From Areca catechu (taxonomy: Eukaryota > Streptophyta > Magnoliopsida > Arecales > Arecaceae): a DNA stretch of 64,000 bases. The stretch covers positions 88,907,157 through 88,971,156 of the forward strand of contig CM038053.1 of the NCBI GenBank assembly GCA_021397845.1. Direction: 5' to 3'. The notes under the pieces are model-generated. The model saw nothing but the letters and a program-made list of their open reading frames with translations, had not been told where the DNA came from and ran no database searches. The position numbers were made by a program, and so were the translations under genes. This document shows, piece by piece, positions 45,697-57,035 of the stretch (the stretch's first letter is position 1; each line of letters begins with the position of its first letter).

Positions 45697-47307
45697 CCTT
45701 GTCCGAAGAATTAGGGTTTTCTGGTTTTGTAATAAGGGTTCACTTGGTCAACTCAATTTTAGTCTTGAGTCTGTATTTCCCTGCAATTTAAATTTTGTTG
45801 AGTCATGTTGACTCAGTACAAGTCCTAGTAGTGGTTTAGGTCTTCTCCAGGTTGGTGCCACCTTTTTCAAGTCATGTTCCAGGGTGCCACATTTTTCCCC
45901 TGGCCCAAGCAAGGGACGCCACACTCCCAGCCACATGCCAGAGTCTAGGGGGCGCCATATCTCCATCCAGTGTGCTTTGGTCCCCACACCACAAGAAAGC
46001 AGGTCTCTTCTTTCATGCCCCACTTAAGGAGAGATCAATCTAGGATCCTCAATCCAAGGAGGAGCCCAAAATAATTCCATAAGAGCCAAGCTATGAAAAG
46101 AAAGGAGCAAAACTTGGGGAGCAAGACTAGGAGGCGCCCAAATACTTCCAAATAAAACAAAGCATGGAAGGAAAAAAATTTTTTCTTGAAGAGCAAGACT
46201 AGGAGGCGCCCAAATACTTCCAAATAAAACCAAGCATGGAAGGAAAAAATTTTTTCTTGAAGAGCAAGGCTAGGAGGCGCCACCTTCTTGCCATTGGAGC
46301 CACCAATCAACACATAAGGAAGCTCTTGGCCGGCCATATGAGGAGGATTTGATTCTACAAGCCTAATTTGAGGATCCATCCTATTAGTCCCACATGGGAA
46401 GATGTAAAACCCTGATTTCTTTTAAAGACCTATAAAATAAACCCCTCTTGTAAGTTTTTGAGACACTGATGAATGAATTCAATTTCTGTGTGCGCAACTT
46501 TGTGTTTCTCCCTTCCGCACTTGTATTCAGGTGTTGAGCTCCGTGAGGGAGTAAGTCCAGGTTCCCTAGGAACCTTGGGAAGGTGTGAGATCTCCAACCC
46601 CAAAACCCTAGGTTAGCCACTTCAATTCCAAACCCTAGCCGCCCATCATCTTCTTCATTCCACCAAGCATCCAAACCCTAATCTACCTCATCATCTTACG
46701 GCCCCTCTCTTCCAAGTAGAGGCCGACCACCAGCATCCAGGTCCATATCGGCTACTTCGAATACAGAGCAAATCCCAGAGGAAGTCAGATCAGCATCCAG
46801 GAGAATCAGGATTTCAGCAACATCAATTTTCAAGTTCTTCTTATCTGGTAAATCCTTCCTTTGAGTATCTGGTTACATAACTTGTTCTTCTTCTTTCCCA
46901 GATCCTGAGTTCAGGAGAATCCAACTCTGCCAAAGGACCAGTATTGGAGGATCCATTACGAAGATATCCGAATCCGAGGATCCAACAATCTGCTCAAGAG
47001 AGTCCTTCCACTAAACTCTGTAAAGATCACGGTCTGGTCCATAACCCTTCTCTTCTCTTTACTTCTGTCCTGTTGAAAGTTCAGAGCGAAACCCTCAGTC
47101 TGGGAGTTTCTCAACCCCCAGCGATCCTTTACTTCTTAACTACTCTGATAATCTAGTTTCTTTGAATTGTGCTATCAATTATTATATAGTTTCTTTAACC
47201 TTAGTTTAACTTTCCTTTGTGTTAAAGCCGACCTCTGAAAATATATATAAAAAAAAAAATAGTCTTAATTTACTTCTGCATCGCATCATCTCTTTTGTTC
47301 TGCATCA
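45639..47307 (+). repeat. 3' LTR of B
   Basis: 1669 bp, close to the 5' copy. Palindrome at 45799-45815. Confidence 0.95.
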
Positions 47308-47591
47308 GTCTTTTTCTTACTTGAGTCCTGTAAAACACAGCCCAACCTGGCAGTTGGACCGGAAAACCATTGACTCGGGCAAAAAACCAGTTCGGGTTCA
47401 GAATTAACTCGTATGTGCACAAAATCCAGTCAAAAACCCACGAACTGGTCAGTTCAATCATGAACCGTCTTACCCGAAGGAATCCGGCTAAACTGATTAA
47501 TAGGAGAACGGCGGACTTCTGAAAATATATAAAAAAAATAGTCTTAATTTACTTCCGCATCGCATCATCTCTTTTGTTCTGCATCAGTCTT
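47308..47591 (+). other. Duplicated B/D junction with about 175 bp of filler DNA
   Basis: GTCTTTTTCTTACTTGAGTC and onward occurs at 47308 and again at 47587. The second copy is preceded by a repeat of the last 75 or so bases of the B LTR (about 47510-47586, ending CTGCATCA). Between them lies sequence 47336-47510 that matches nothing else here. This is typical of break repair by strand invasion with filler. Confidence 0.8.
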
Positions 47592-48929
47592 TTTCTTACT
47601 TGAGTCCTGTACTAGTCAGCTCATGTTGAGCTAGTTTTCTTTCTGAGTCCTGTATATGGCATTTGATCCATACCATTAGGGTTTTGGATCAGTCGATTAA
47701 GTCAGCTCATGTTGAGTTAATCATATTCCAAGTCTTGTAATCATGTCCAATTATATTGAGTCTATTTGAGTCAAGCTTAGTCAAAGAAGGCTCAAGCATA
47801 TGAAGGACAACACCCAGCATACCACCTCAGTAATTGCATGGAGCCCAGTCACACCTTGATTGCACCACCTAGGATTACTTGGAGGATCATGAAGTTGGCC
47901 CATGCATGAGGAGTTGATGACCACACGCCAGCACACCCCTTCCACACCCCAAGCACACCAGCTCCACATGCCAGCATGACAAGAATGAAAGTCAAAACGG
48001 ATAAACATGAATCTCTTGATTCATGCCAGCTTGCTTAGGAAAGAAGTGGGCCCCCCCATTGGATGTCCACTACCTACCTTGTTTGGAGGGATATTGTATG
48101 GCATGAGAGTATTTTCTTCCATGTATTTAGCCCCACACTTTAGGAAGAATGTGGGAGAGTGTTTTCTTCCATTTATTCAACCCCACACTTTCGGATGAAA
48201 GTGGTCACCCATTATTTTTCTTATTTTCTTTTGTTTGGGCCTTATGTCTCACGACTCTGTATAAGGGACCCCTTATATGAAAATTTAATAATTCTTGATG
48301 AAATAATATTTGAATTCTTCAATTGCTGGGTGCTACCTACTATGTGCTTGAAGGGATTCCTTGTGAGCCGTTCCTCTTCTCGGTGTCCTGCGACTGCTTC
48401 CAACCGCCATCCTGCTCTCCAAAACCCTGGCCACCCTCTTCAAACAACCACTTACCCTTGCTATTTTCACTTGTTTTTTGTTTCCCTATTGTGTTTTCTA
48501 ACCCTTGGAAGGTCATTTGCAGGTCCCACAACTCCGATGAATCCAACGACTCCAGCCGGGCCGCAATTGGACCACCGAGCAAAAAGCCGGGTATCCGTGG
48601 GTCTCTGGTTTGGTTTTCCAGGCCGCATCCGGAGTGAGAGTAATCTCTTCACATATATTCTGCACCAGGTGCTTCAACTACTGCCAGGTACACTTCCTCG
48701 ACCACCAGTAGCCCTATTGTAGGTGAACTAGCCCAATCGAGGCTTCTCAGCCTCGGTGGTCCTTCTTTTCTATTACTTTTATGTCCTGTTATACATGTTT
48801 TAGTTTCTTATTTTTTATATAGAACTCTTTACATCGATACTTGGTCTGATCTTCGGGATTAATCATATAACTTAACATTAGAAATACAAAAAAATACTTG
48901 CATGCATATATATATATAGTTCCGCATCA
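47592..48929 (+). repeat. 5' LTR of D, portion right of B
   Basis: With 29316-29429 this makes a 1452-bp LTR, matching the 1460-bp 3' LTR. TATA-like TGTATAAGGG at 48259-48268. Ends CCGCATCA. Confidence 0.9.
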
Positions 48930-48931
48930 TT

Positions 48932-48944
48932 TGGTATCAAAGCC
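48932..48944 (+). promoter_or_regulatory. Primer-binding site of D, variant
   Basis: TGGTATCAAAGCC, A for G at position 9, as in F. Confidence 0.8.
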
Positions 48945-50056
48945 TATTTGGGCACAATTCTTTTTGGAAACTCGGATCGGGTGCTTCACCATGGCCGTTC
49001 GGTCATAGGAGATTATTAGGGCTTCAAAACCCTCTTTCCCAATCGACAGGATCTCCTATGGTAGAAGGGGTGCTGTTGTGAATTGGCTCGTGAAGAAGAA
49101 CAAGGAGTTCTTTAGGTTTTTTTTCATTTTTGACCTTTCAGTATATACACTGTTATTTTAATTGTTTCTTCCTATATAGAATTTAGAAAATTATGAAATT
49201 TATTTTGATGGATTACTCATGACTCAATTTATTTTTTAAATTTTTATTAGAAATTATTTCAATCTGTGAATTTTCTCCTAGCCGAAACACTTCCTGAGAA
49301 CAATTCTACTTTGTTTGGCAGCAAAACTGATTTAGGAAAGTTCATGGTTTTTTTAGTATAATCTTTGAATATCTTTAATTTTAGCATATTTCCTACATAT
49401 TAGATCATAATCTATAATTATATTTTTATTTAAAAAAAAAATCCCAAAACAAAAAAAAATTACATATATTCAAAAACTCCAAAAAAATACTAAACCCTAA
49501 TTTGCATCTTCATTTGCCTGCCATCATTGCATAAATTACTTTAAGGGTACTTTCTATATGTCAGATAGGGGAGGAGTTGATATCCTCTCCTTAGCCCAAA
49601 ACCACATCCCTTGCATTCGGTCCCAAGCCTAATCTAAAATTAACTAGACTTAATTTGCCTTAGTGGGCTAGGGACACCCATCGATCGGGTTCATTCTTTG
49701 TGGGACGACTAGTGCACCCAATTCATTTCCTATTACTGGATATTACTGTCTAGGCAAGAGGTACAGTGTCGAATGACCTAAGCAGATTGGTGGTTCCTTA
49801 ATTAGGTCCCTATGAGAGCAGGGGGGCCTCCTACCATCCCACCTCTTACTTGGCCAGATTGAAGGATTAGGATTTGAGTTGTGTGTAAGTTGAGTCAACC
49901 CATTCGGATTGGGCTCTAGGTCTTGGCAGCTGTAGTCGAGTCAGTGTTGAGTCTTGCATGTGCACTAGCTTAGGAGTCGATGTGTGTGTTAATTGCATGA
50001 CCATTAGATTAGGAACCCAATGCTAGTAGACTTAATCCAATTCAACTAGTGTCACC
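48945..50056 (+). other. D leader (5' untranslated)
   Basis: No gene. AT-rich first half. The shared block with TAGTGGGCTAGGG lies at 49661-49673, with one arm base changed (CCTTAG). After it the sequence departs from the F leader. Confidence 0.55.
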
Positions 50057-50267
50057 ATGGAGTCCAATCCTAGGAGAACCCAATACTCTAACCCATATAG
50101 GGAGTCCAACCCTAGGAAAACCCAATACTCTGACCTATATAGGGAGTCCAACCCTAGGAGAACCCAATACTCTGACCTATATTTGGAGTCCAACCCTAGG
50201 AGAACCCAATACTCTGATCCATATAGGGAGCCCAACCTTAAGAGAACCCCATATCATGATCCATCCT
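50057..50267 (+). repeat. 42-bp tandem array encoding 14-residue repeats (D)
   Basis: Five units of the type TATAGGGAGTCCAACCCTAG plus GAGAACCCAATACTCTGACC, in frame. Equivalent to 23450-23632 of F. Confidence 0.85.
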
Positions 50268-51271
50268 TAGAACATAACCATAGGAGCACCCAACCTTATG
50301 TACCCTTATTTGATAGAAGATCAGATCCTAAGGTGTATGCTGAATGGGAGGATATGATGGATCAGCACTTTGAGAATACTGGGATGTCAGAGTTAGAAAA
50401 GATTAGTTTGGCTGCATATGGGTTAATCAGATATGCCAAGCAACATTGGGAACGTACCGAGGATGAATGTTATCGATGGGGAAATGAAATACATACATGG
50501 AAAGCCATGAGAAATAAATTGAGAGAGGAGTACCTAAGTGAATCTTACGAATACAAACTTTTAGACCAATGGTACAAATTGAAACAAGGGAACATGACTG
50601 TGTCTGAGTACATTGACCAATTTAATGAGTTTAGTAGGAAATGTAACATAGTCAAACCTGAGTCTAAGATCATGGTTAGATTTCAGGATGGCCTGAATAG
50701 GGATATCCAGTGGGAGCTGTTTCATTGGCAAATTCAGGACCTAAAGGAAGCCTATCACGTAGCTAGGGAATTCGAGTTATATCAGAGTGAACTTAGGATC
50801 AATCAATCTAAGTCCAACAAGGGTAATTCCCTTGAGCCTAAGTCCAAACCTAGCCAACTTCTTTTAGACCAACCTACTACTCCTATTCCATTAGTTTACA
50901 AGGAAGAAATCCCAGGACCCATTAAGGAGCCCGAGGTAGAAGTGTATGAGGTGGATCCTAGTTTGGTAAATGAATACGAAGGAGAGGACTTTGAGGACTA
51001 TGATGAAGATGGATCCAAGGTTGAAATCACTAAGGAACTATTAGAAAAAGATCCTGAACCCACTATAGAATTTGAAGGAGTGCTTGAGCCAGGATCAAAC
51101 ATAGTAGATAAAAGTGAGGGTTCACTAGAGTTGTCCATAGAGGTCACTAAGGAGCAATCCCAGGAAGTAGACATTATTTTAGAAGATTTTCAAGATAAGC
51201 TTCCCAAAGACTTTCCTGATGACCTTCCATATCCTACTCTAGAACTAGTTTCAGCCAGGGATCACATTTAG
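50057..51271 (+). CDS. D: 404-residue gag with N-terminal repeats and capsid
   Basis: ATG 50057. About five 14-residue repeats (ESNPRRTQYSDLYR type) come first. Then a gypsy capsid: DPKVYAEWEDMMDQHFE, KAMRNKLREEYLSESYEYKL, LDQWYKLKQGNMTVSEYIDQ, and REFELYQSE. No zinc knuckle follows. An acidic region carries SLVNEYEGED. The end (LEDFQDKLPKDFPDDLP) aligns with the pre-RT spacer of C (FEDVFPEDLPDHLPPL), where RT should begin but does not. F lacks this capsid, so the two have lost different parts. It is open and could form or join particles, which is inference. Confidence 0.8.
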   Translation: MESNPRRTQYSNPYRESNPRKTQYSDLYRESNPRRTQYSDLYLESNPRRTQYSDPYREPNLKRTPYHDPSLEHNHRSTQPYVPLFDRRSDPKVYAEWEDMMDQHFENTGMSELEKISLAAYGLIRYAKQHWERTEDECYRWGNEIHTWKAMRNKLREEYLSESYEYKLLDQWYKLKQGNMTVSEYIDQFNEFSRKCNIVKPESKIMVRFQDGLNRDIQWELFHWQIQDLKEAYHVAREFELYQSELRINQSKSNKGNSLEPKSKPSQLLLDQPTTPIPLVYKEEIPGPIKEPEVEVYEVDPSLVNEYEGEDFEDYDEDGSKVEITKELLEKDPEPTIEFEGVLEPGSNIVDKSEGSLELSIEVTKEQSQEVDIILEDFQDKLPKDFPDDLPYPTLELVSARDHI

Positions 51272-51708
51272 TATTCTCATCAAGAGTTCATTCCTCTAAC
51301 CCCAGCCGATGAACTTTTTCTTGTACTAACTAAGCCATCCTTTCTTAAAGACCCTGCACTTGCAATGACCAAATTCTCCTTCCTTCGATTAGACCTTATG
51401 TCATCCATAGATCAATGTTCAAATCAAAAGGTTATCCCTAGTAACCTGGTCTATTTCATGCCCCAAATGGATTATCCAAAGACTCCGAATCTTATTTCTT
51501 ACCATACCCTAAGGCTTCCAATGTTTCTCAAATTGTTCAATTACACTTTGTTGAGATCGTTCGGTTACACCAATTCTGTGAGTATGTTAGGTTTGCAACC
51601 TACTTTTGGAAGATCTTATGGCATTTGATAGGAGTCCATTGTAAATAATCTTATGCACACCATACTAGGATCAAACCTAGAGAGCCTATAATATTTTAGG
51701 TTTAGCTC
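51272..51708 (+). pseudogene. D: triad-less integrase remnant, cut by E
   Basis: In one frame: SYFLPYPKASNVSQIVQLHF, VEIVRLHQFCEYVRFATYFW, then LIGVHCK and a stop. This aligns with HFFPCSKTFDASKVATMFFN, EIVRLH and VRFTIYFWKTLW of B, but the six residues around the second catalytic Asp (IVSDRD) are deleted and the first Asp is absent. E is inserted at AGCTC (51704-51708). The chromodomain end resumes at 58749. Confidence 0.75.
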
Positions 51709-53476
51709 TGGTGCAGGCACCAGACTCAGAAGAAGACTTCAGGGCTCCATTTGGATCTCTGATTGACCTTGCCCAAAGAATTAGGGTTTTTTGGTTTTGT
51801 AATAAGGGTTGACTTGGTCAACTCAATTTTAGTCTTGAGTCTGTATTTCCCTGCAATTTAAATTTTGTTGAGTCATGTTGACACAGTACAAGACCTAGTA
51901 GTGGTCTAGGTCTTCTCCAGGTTGGTGCCACTTTTTTTTCTGTCAAGTCAAGGTCCAGGTACCACATTTTTTTCTCCAGGCCCAAGCAAGTGGGTGCCAC
52001 ACTCCCAGCCATACGCCAGAGTCCAGGATGTGCCACATCTCCATCCAGTGTCTTTGGTCCCTACACCACAAGAAGTAAGTTCCTTTTTTTTCTTGCACCA
52101 CTTGGGAGAGAAATCCATCAAGATACCTCAATCCAAGGAGGAGCCAATTTCTTTCCAGATAAACCCAAGGCAGGATGGCAAGAATTTTTCTTGAAGAGAG
52201 GATCAAGGAGGTGCCCCACAATGTTCCATAAAAATCCAAGTTATAAAAGGGAAGAGAGCATGTCTTGGGGAGGAATTCAAGGAGGTTCCTAAAAGTTTCC
52301 AAAAGTGCCAAAGCCATTAAAGGAAGAAGTCTAAACTTGTGGAGCAAGACAAGAAGGTGTCCAAATGAGCCAAACCATGAAGGAAAAATCCTTGATTCAT
52401 GGTGAGATACAAGGAGACACCCCCATAACCTGCCATTTGGAGCTGATTTTCAAGTTTTCTTGGAGTTTTTGGGCTGCCCACTCATGGAAGGAGTCTTGGA
52501 AAGAGAATTTGATGCCTAAAGTGTGGGTTAGTCCTATTAGTCCCACATTGGAAATGTATAAAATTTTATTTCTTTGTTATGTCTATATATTCAACTCTAT
52601 GTAACTCTTGAATTTAATGATGAATGAAATCAATTTCTTTGTAAGCAACTTTGTGTTTCTCTCTTCCGCACTTGTGTTCAGGTGTTGAGCTCCGTGAGGG
52701 ATTAAATCCGGGTTCCCTAGGAACCTTGAGGAGGTGTGAGATCTCCAACCCCAAAACCCTACCAAAACCCTAGGTTAGCCACTTCAATTCCAAACCCTAG
52801 CCGCCCATCATCTTCTTCATTCCACCAATCATCCAAACCCTAATCTACCTCATCATCTCACGGCCCCTCTCTTCTATATAGAGGCTGACCACCAACATCC
52901 AGGTCCAGATCGGCTACTTCGAATATAGAGCAAATCCCAGAGGAAGTCAGATCAGCATCCAGGAGAATCAGGATTTCAGCAACATCAATTTTTTTCAAGT
53001 TCTTCTTATCTGGTAAATCCTTTCTTTGAGTATCTGGTTTCTTAACTTGTTCTTCTTCTTTTCCAGATCCTGAGTTCAGGAGAAGCCAATTCTGTCAAAG
53101 GGCCAGTATTGGAGTATCCATTGCGAAGATATCCGAATCCGAGGATCCAACAATCTGCTCGAGAGAGTCCTTCTACCAAACTCTATGAAGATCACTGCCT
53201 GGTACTTAACCGTTCCCTTCTCTTTATTTCTGTCATGTTGAAAGTTCATAGCAAAACCCTATGTCTGTGAGTTTCTCAACCCCTAGCGATCCTTTACTTC
53301 TGATCTACTCTGATAATCTAGTATCTTTGAATTGTGCTTTCAATTATTATATAGTTTCTTTGAATTTAGTTTAACTTTCCTTTGAGTCTAAGCTGACTTC
53401 TAAAAAAATATATAAAAAAAAAAGAATTAGTCTTAATTTTACTTCTGCATCGTATCATCTCTTTTGTTCTGCATCA
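51709..53476 (+). repeat. 5' LTR of E
   Basis: 1768 bp, tip TGGTGCAGGCACCA. TATA-like CTATATATTC at 52583-52592. It lacks the 31-bp terminal extension of H. Confidence 0.95.
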
Positions 53477-53479
53477 ATT

Positions 53480-53492
53480 TGGTATCAGAGCC
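53480..53492 (+). promoter_or_regulatory. Primer-binding site of E
   Basis: TGGTATCAGAGCC, three bases after the LTR. Confidence 0.9.
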
Positions 53493-54386
53493 CTGTCTAG
53501 GATTTCTGACTTGCTTGCATATTTGAGTGTCTCTCTTTTTTACTTTGTCTGCTCAAAGTAGACTCCCCAGGACGTCTGGTCCAAGGAACGAAGCGAGGTG
53601 CAAGCCTCCTCTTCCCATTCCATGGGGTGTTCCTAGGGCATGTAGGGGATCCGCTGGGTTACAACTTCGTAGCAGGAATTATAAATGGGAGAAGCATTCT
53701 ATTTTCAGTCTGTAACTACCCTGTTGCAAGAATTGTTTCTCATTGCAGGAAACTCCAAATTATATTATTTTTATTTTTTGGAACCACTATAATTGAATCT
53801 ATTTTACATAATTTTCTGTAATTTATTGGTTTCTGTGAAATTTCTGAGAGTTAAATTATAGCAATTCTATTTCTATGTTTCTGCAATTCAATTTTTTTTT
53901 TTTTTTGAGTGATCATCTCCTAATTCATCTTAAGGGCAATTGAGCATCTAAGATAAGGGGAGGAGTTCATAACCTCTCCTTAGCCCAAAACCACCACCCA
54001 TTCATTCGATCCTAAGCCTAATTTTAAAATTTATTAGACTTAATTTGCCCTAGTGGGCTAGGAACACCAACTGGTCAAGTCCAGCCTAGGGTTTAGTCAG
54101 TTTGTCTGGTTACTCTGTGTGTGCTTTGTACTCAATGTCTAGAATGGTGATTCAGGGACTACATCCCGAAGGGCTTGTGTGCTAGTTCGCCTTCCTGGCC
54201 AATCACTGATTGGTATCTAGGATTGGCAATTAAGGACCTAACACTCCCCTTACACCTGCCTGGCTGAGTCCCGAGTTACTACAGGCTAGCTTGCCACTCT
54301 GATTGGGCATCTAGTTTGGACTCTAGGTCTAGTGAGCCAGTAGTCGCTTTAGTCTAGTCACATTCTGTGTGCTTGCATGCATCATC
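53493..54386 (+). other. E leader (5' untranslated)
   Basis: No gene. CCCTAGTGGGCTAGG at 54048-54062 (last arm base lost), then the CCAATCACTGATTGG block. Confidence 0.55.
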
Positions 54387-56060
54387 ATGTCCACCCAGAA
54401 CGGAGTACCCTCCTAACCTGGTCAAACCCAACCTGATTTAGAGGCCATGGTTAGAACTCTTACCGAAAGTATGAACAAATTGAGTCAGGATATGACTGCT
54501 ACTGTTGCCCAGTTTAGGGAACAAGTCCATGAGGATCTTACCCAGCTTAGGGATCGAGTCCAAGTACTTGGGGAACCTAGACATCAGAATTGGACTCCTG
54601 ACCCAGATTTTAATGTGCCTCAACCTCACCCACACCAGGAGCCTAGGAGGACCTTATACCGTGATCCCGAGCATAACCCTAGGAAGCCTAACTATGATAT
54701 CTATAGTATGGATCGTGTCTATGAGAGGTCCTTACAATATTCTAGACCAGTCACTCAACAACCCAAGTCTTCTAGATCAAACCATTTAGATCCACACCCA
54801 TGCCCAAGTAAGGTCTCTACTAGCTTGAAACCCAGTGTGACCCAGGTTCCTATATCGCAAGAATGTTGGTTTTGTGGAGAAAGAGGCCATAAATCTTGTC
54901 AATACCCATGCATAGTATTGGCTTGTGCACAGCTAAGTGGTAAGAATCCTAAGGATGACATTAATGAGGGAGAACCCAAGCCTACCAATGAGGAAGAAAG
55001 GTTAGGTATAATAAGCCCAGAATCAGTTGACTCGATAACCATTGACCCGAAACGCATTGAAGATGGCATCGAGGAAGTATATGATGCTGGCTTGAGTCTA
55101 GTTGATGAATATGAGGGGGAAGAACTTGAAGAATGTGACATCGATACTATTGGTTCCTTACCTGAGGAGACCTTGGAGAGCAACCAAGTGGTAGGACCTA
55201 GTTCAGAAATTCAAGAGATTTGTGAGAACCAGGTTCCTTTAGTCAAATACCCCAAGAAGAACTCATAGTGTTAGCCCGAGCTATCAGTTCGTATCCTCTA
55301 ATGACAGTCATTCCCCAAGTACCAATTGAAGATATTTGCGCTGAACTGTTTAAGTTTGCCCACCCTATGGTAGGTCCTCTCCTTAGGATGACTGAATCAA
55401 GCCTCTTACAATTGGACCTTGTCCCATGCCCAGCCACTAAGGTCTCTCCCGTAATCTCAGTTGAACATCCTTGTCTTGAGCGAATTGATTCACCCAGTCC
55501 TGTAGAAGTCCTCCTTATGGCCCCAGACCCCTTCCTTTGCATGACTGACCTCCCCTTCTATAGAATATACCTTTCCGCACCCATAGGTCAAATTTCAAGT
55601 CTTGAGGTCGTCATCCATAGGCCCTTCCATGAAACATTCTCTAATCCATTTCTTGAGAAAGTGGATCATTATTTACTTAGAGAACAAACCTTAACTGTTG
55701 CAATCACATGTCCTAGGCTACTTCCCGAACCATCTCTTGATCCATTCCTGGGAGTAGCAAACTTTTCCTTTTGTAAGGATGACCAGTTGACACTCATAGA
55801 TTACCATTCAAACCTTCTGGTCACCACCTTTAGTCAGCAGGTAATTCGAGACTCCACCTCATATTTCTCCCTTTCTCTAGGACTTCCAATGATTCTTACA
55901 CCATCCAAGTATACTTTGTCGAAGTCTTTAGAATGAACCACATGTCAGAACCTATTAGGTTTGCCACCTACTTCTGGAAGACCTTATGACACCTACTAGG
56001 CACCCATGATAAGTTTTCATGCTCTGCATGCCATCCTCCGACCCAAGGTCAAACCTAGAG
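54387..56060 (+). pseudogene. E: gag-like ORF with zinc knuckle and triad-less integrase remnant
   Basis: ATG 54387 (MSTQNGVPS then a stop). Reading continues from 54447 through a coiled coil, a knuckle CWFCGERGHKSCQYPC, and SLVDEYEGEELEE. Compared with H, one C is missing near 55250, shifting the frame. The sequence continues as an open 222-residue stretch (55268-55936). After another shift the integrase-like segment reads PIRFATYFWKTL, a stop, then HLLGTHDKFSC. Same domain plan as H, so this plan was already present in their common ancestor. Confidence 0.8.
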
Positions 56061-57035
56061 AGCCTTAGTTTGTTAGGTTTAGACCTAGGGTTCCTTTGGA
56101 ATAAAGTCCATTCTTTAGGAATGCGTCGTCAGTATAGTTTAGTTTTTCTTGACCCTTTATTAGGCTTTGGCTCAGATTTTGGTTTTATTGAGAGCACCAG
56201 GAATTGGGATTTGTATTTTGTCCAGGGCTGAAATTGCATTCAATGTTCTGATCAATAGGTCTATAGGCTAGAGTCCTTTTGAAATTGTTCATGGATACAA
56301 GCCTCACACACCACTTGATCTGATTTCACTATTAGCCCACACACACAAGTCTCTTGATGCACTTGCATAGCATGTAAAGGACTTGCATAAAGAAATTCAT
56401 ACCAAAAAACATTAAGTAATGAAACTTATAAGAAGTTGGCTGATTCTCAATGATGAGTCAAAACTTTTGTTGAGAGAGAATATGTAATGATTAGGTTAAG
56501 ACCTGAGCGGTTTTTTTCTGGAACCGTTAGAAAGTTACATGCTAAAGGAGCTGGACCATTTAGAGTAGTGAAGAGAGTAGGATCCAATGCCTATGTGCTC
56601 GAGTTGCCTCCAGAACTAGGCAATAGCTCTACTTTCAACATTACAGACTTAGTAGAGTATAGGGGGCCAGCTGTGATTCCTAGTAAGCCTTTGAAACCTA
56701 ATCTTGTTATTGAGAGTGATCCTGACCCTGTGTGTCCACCAACAAAATGGCCTGTGAGGAAAGAGCAGATTGAAAAGATCCTGGATGATAAGGTTATCTC
56801 TACTTGTAATCGTGGATACCAAAGATACCTGGTCCGCTGGCAAGGAAGGCCAGATTCTGATGACTCTTGGATCTCCCAAGGTGAATTACAAGAATTGGAC
56901 CCAGACCTCTTGGAGAGATACCAGAGCCAGCTTGATCAATACTTGACAGGGTCGAGTTCCTCCCACCCTGGGAGAATTGGTGCGGGCACTAGACTCAGAA
57001 GAAGACTTCAGGGCTCCATCTGGATCTCTGATTGA
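56061..57035 (+). pseudogene. E: integrase C-terminus and chromodomain
   Basis: A degraded stretch (ESTRNWDLYFVQG) is followed from 56487 by an open 182-residue segment: MIRLRPERFFSGTVRKLHAK, GPFRVVKRVGSNAYVLELPP, chromodomain ILDDKVISTCNRGYQRYLVR, and the LTR-encoded tail RLRRRLQGSIWISD. No start of its own is expected. This is a polyprotein remnant. Confidence 0.85.

Larger units (their letters stand above)
29430..47307 (+). mobile_element. Chromovirus B (autonomous type), host of C
   Basis: LTRs 29430-31102 and 45639-47307, target duplication GTCTT (29425-29429 and 47308-47312). An uninterrupted version of the insertion site exists in D's own 3' LTR at 59524-59540. Coding order is gag, protease, RT, RNase H, integrase, chromodomain, the full set for a chromodomain Ty3/gypsy element. 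C is inserted in the RNase H. Point stops make B inactive. Confidence 0.95.

Noticed and set aside
53493..53760. Small ORFs in leaders (for example near 53527 and 31146) as leader peptides
   Set aside because: They recur between copies but with different frames and stops. They follow conserved non-coding sequence.
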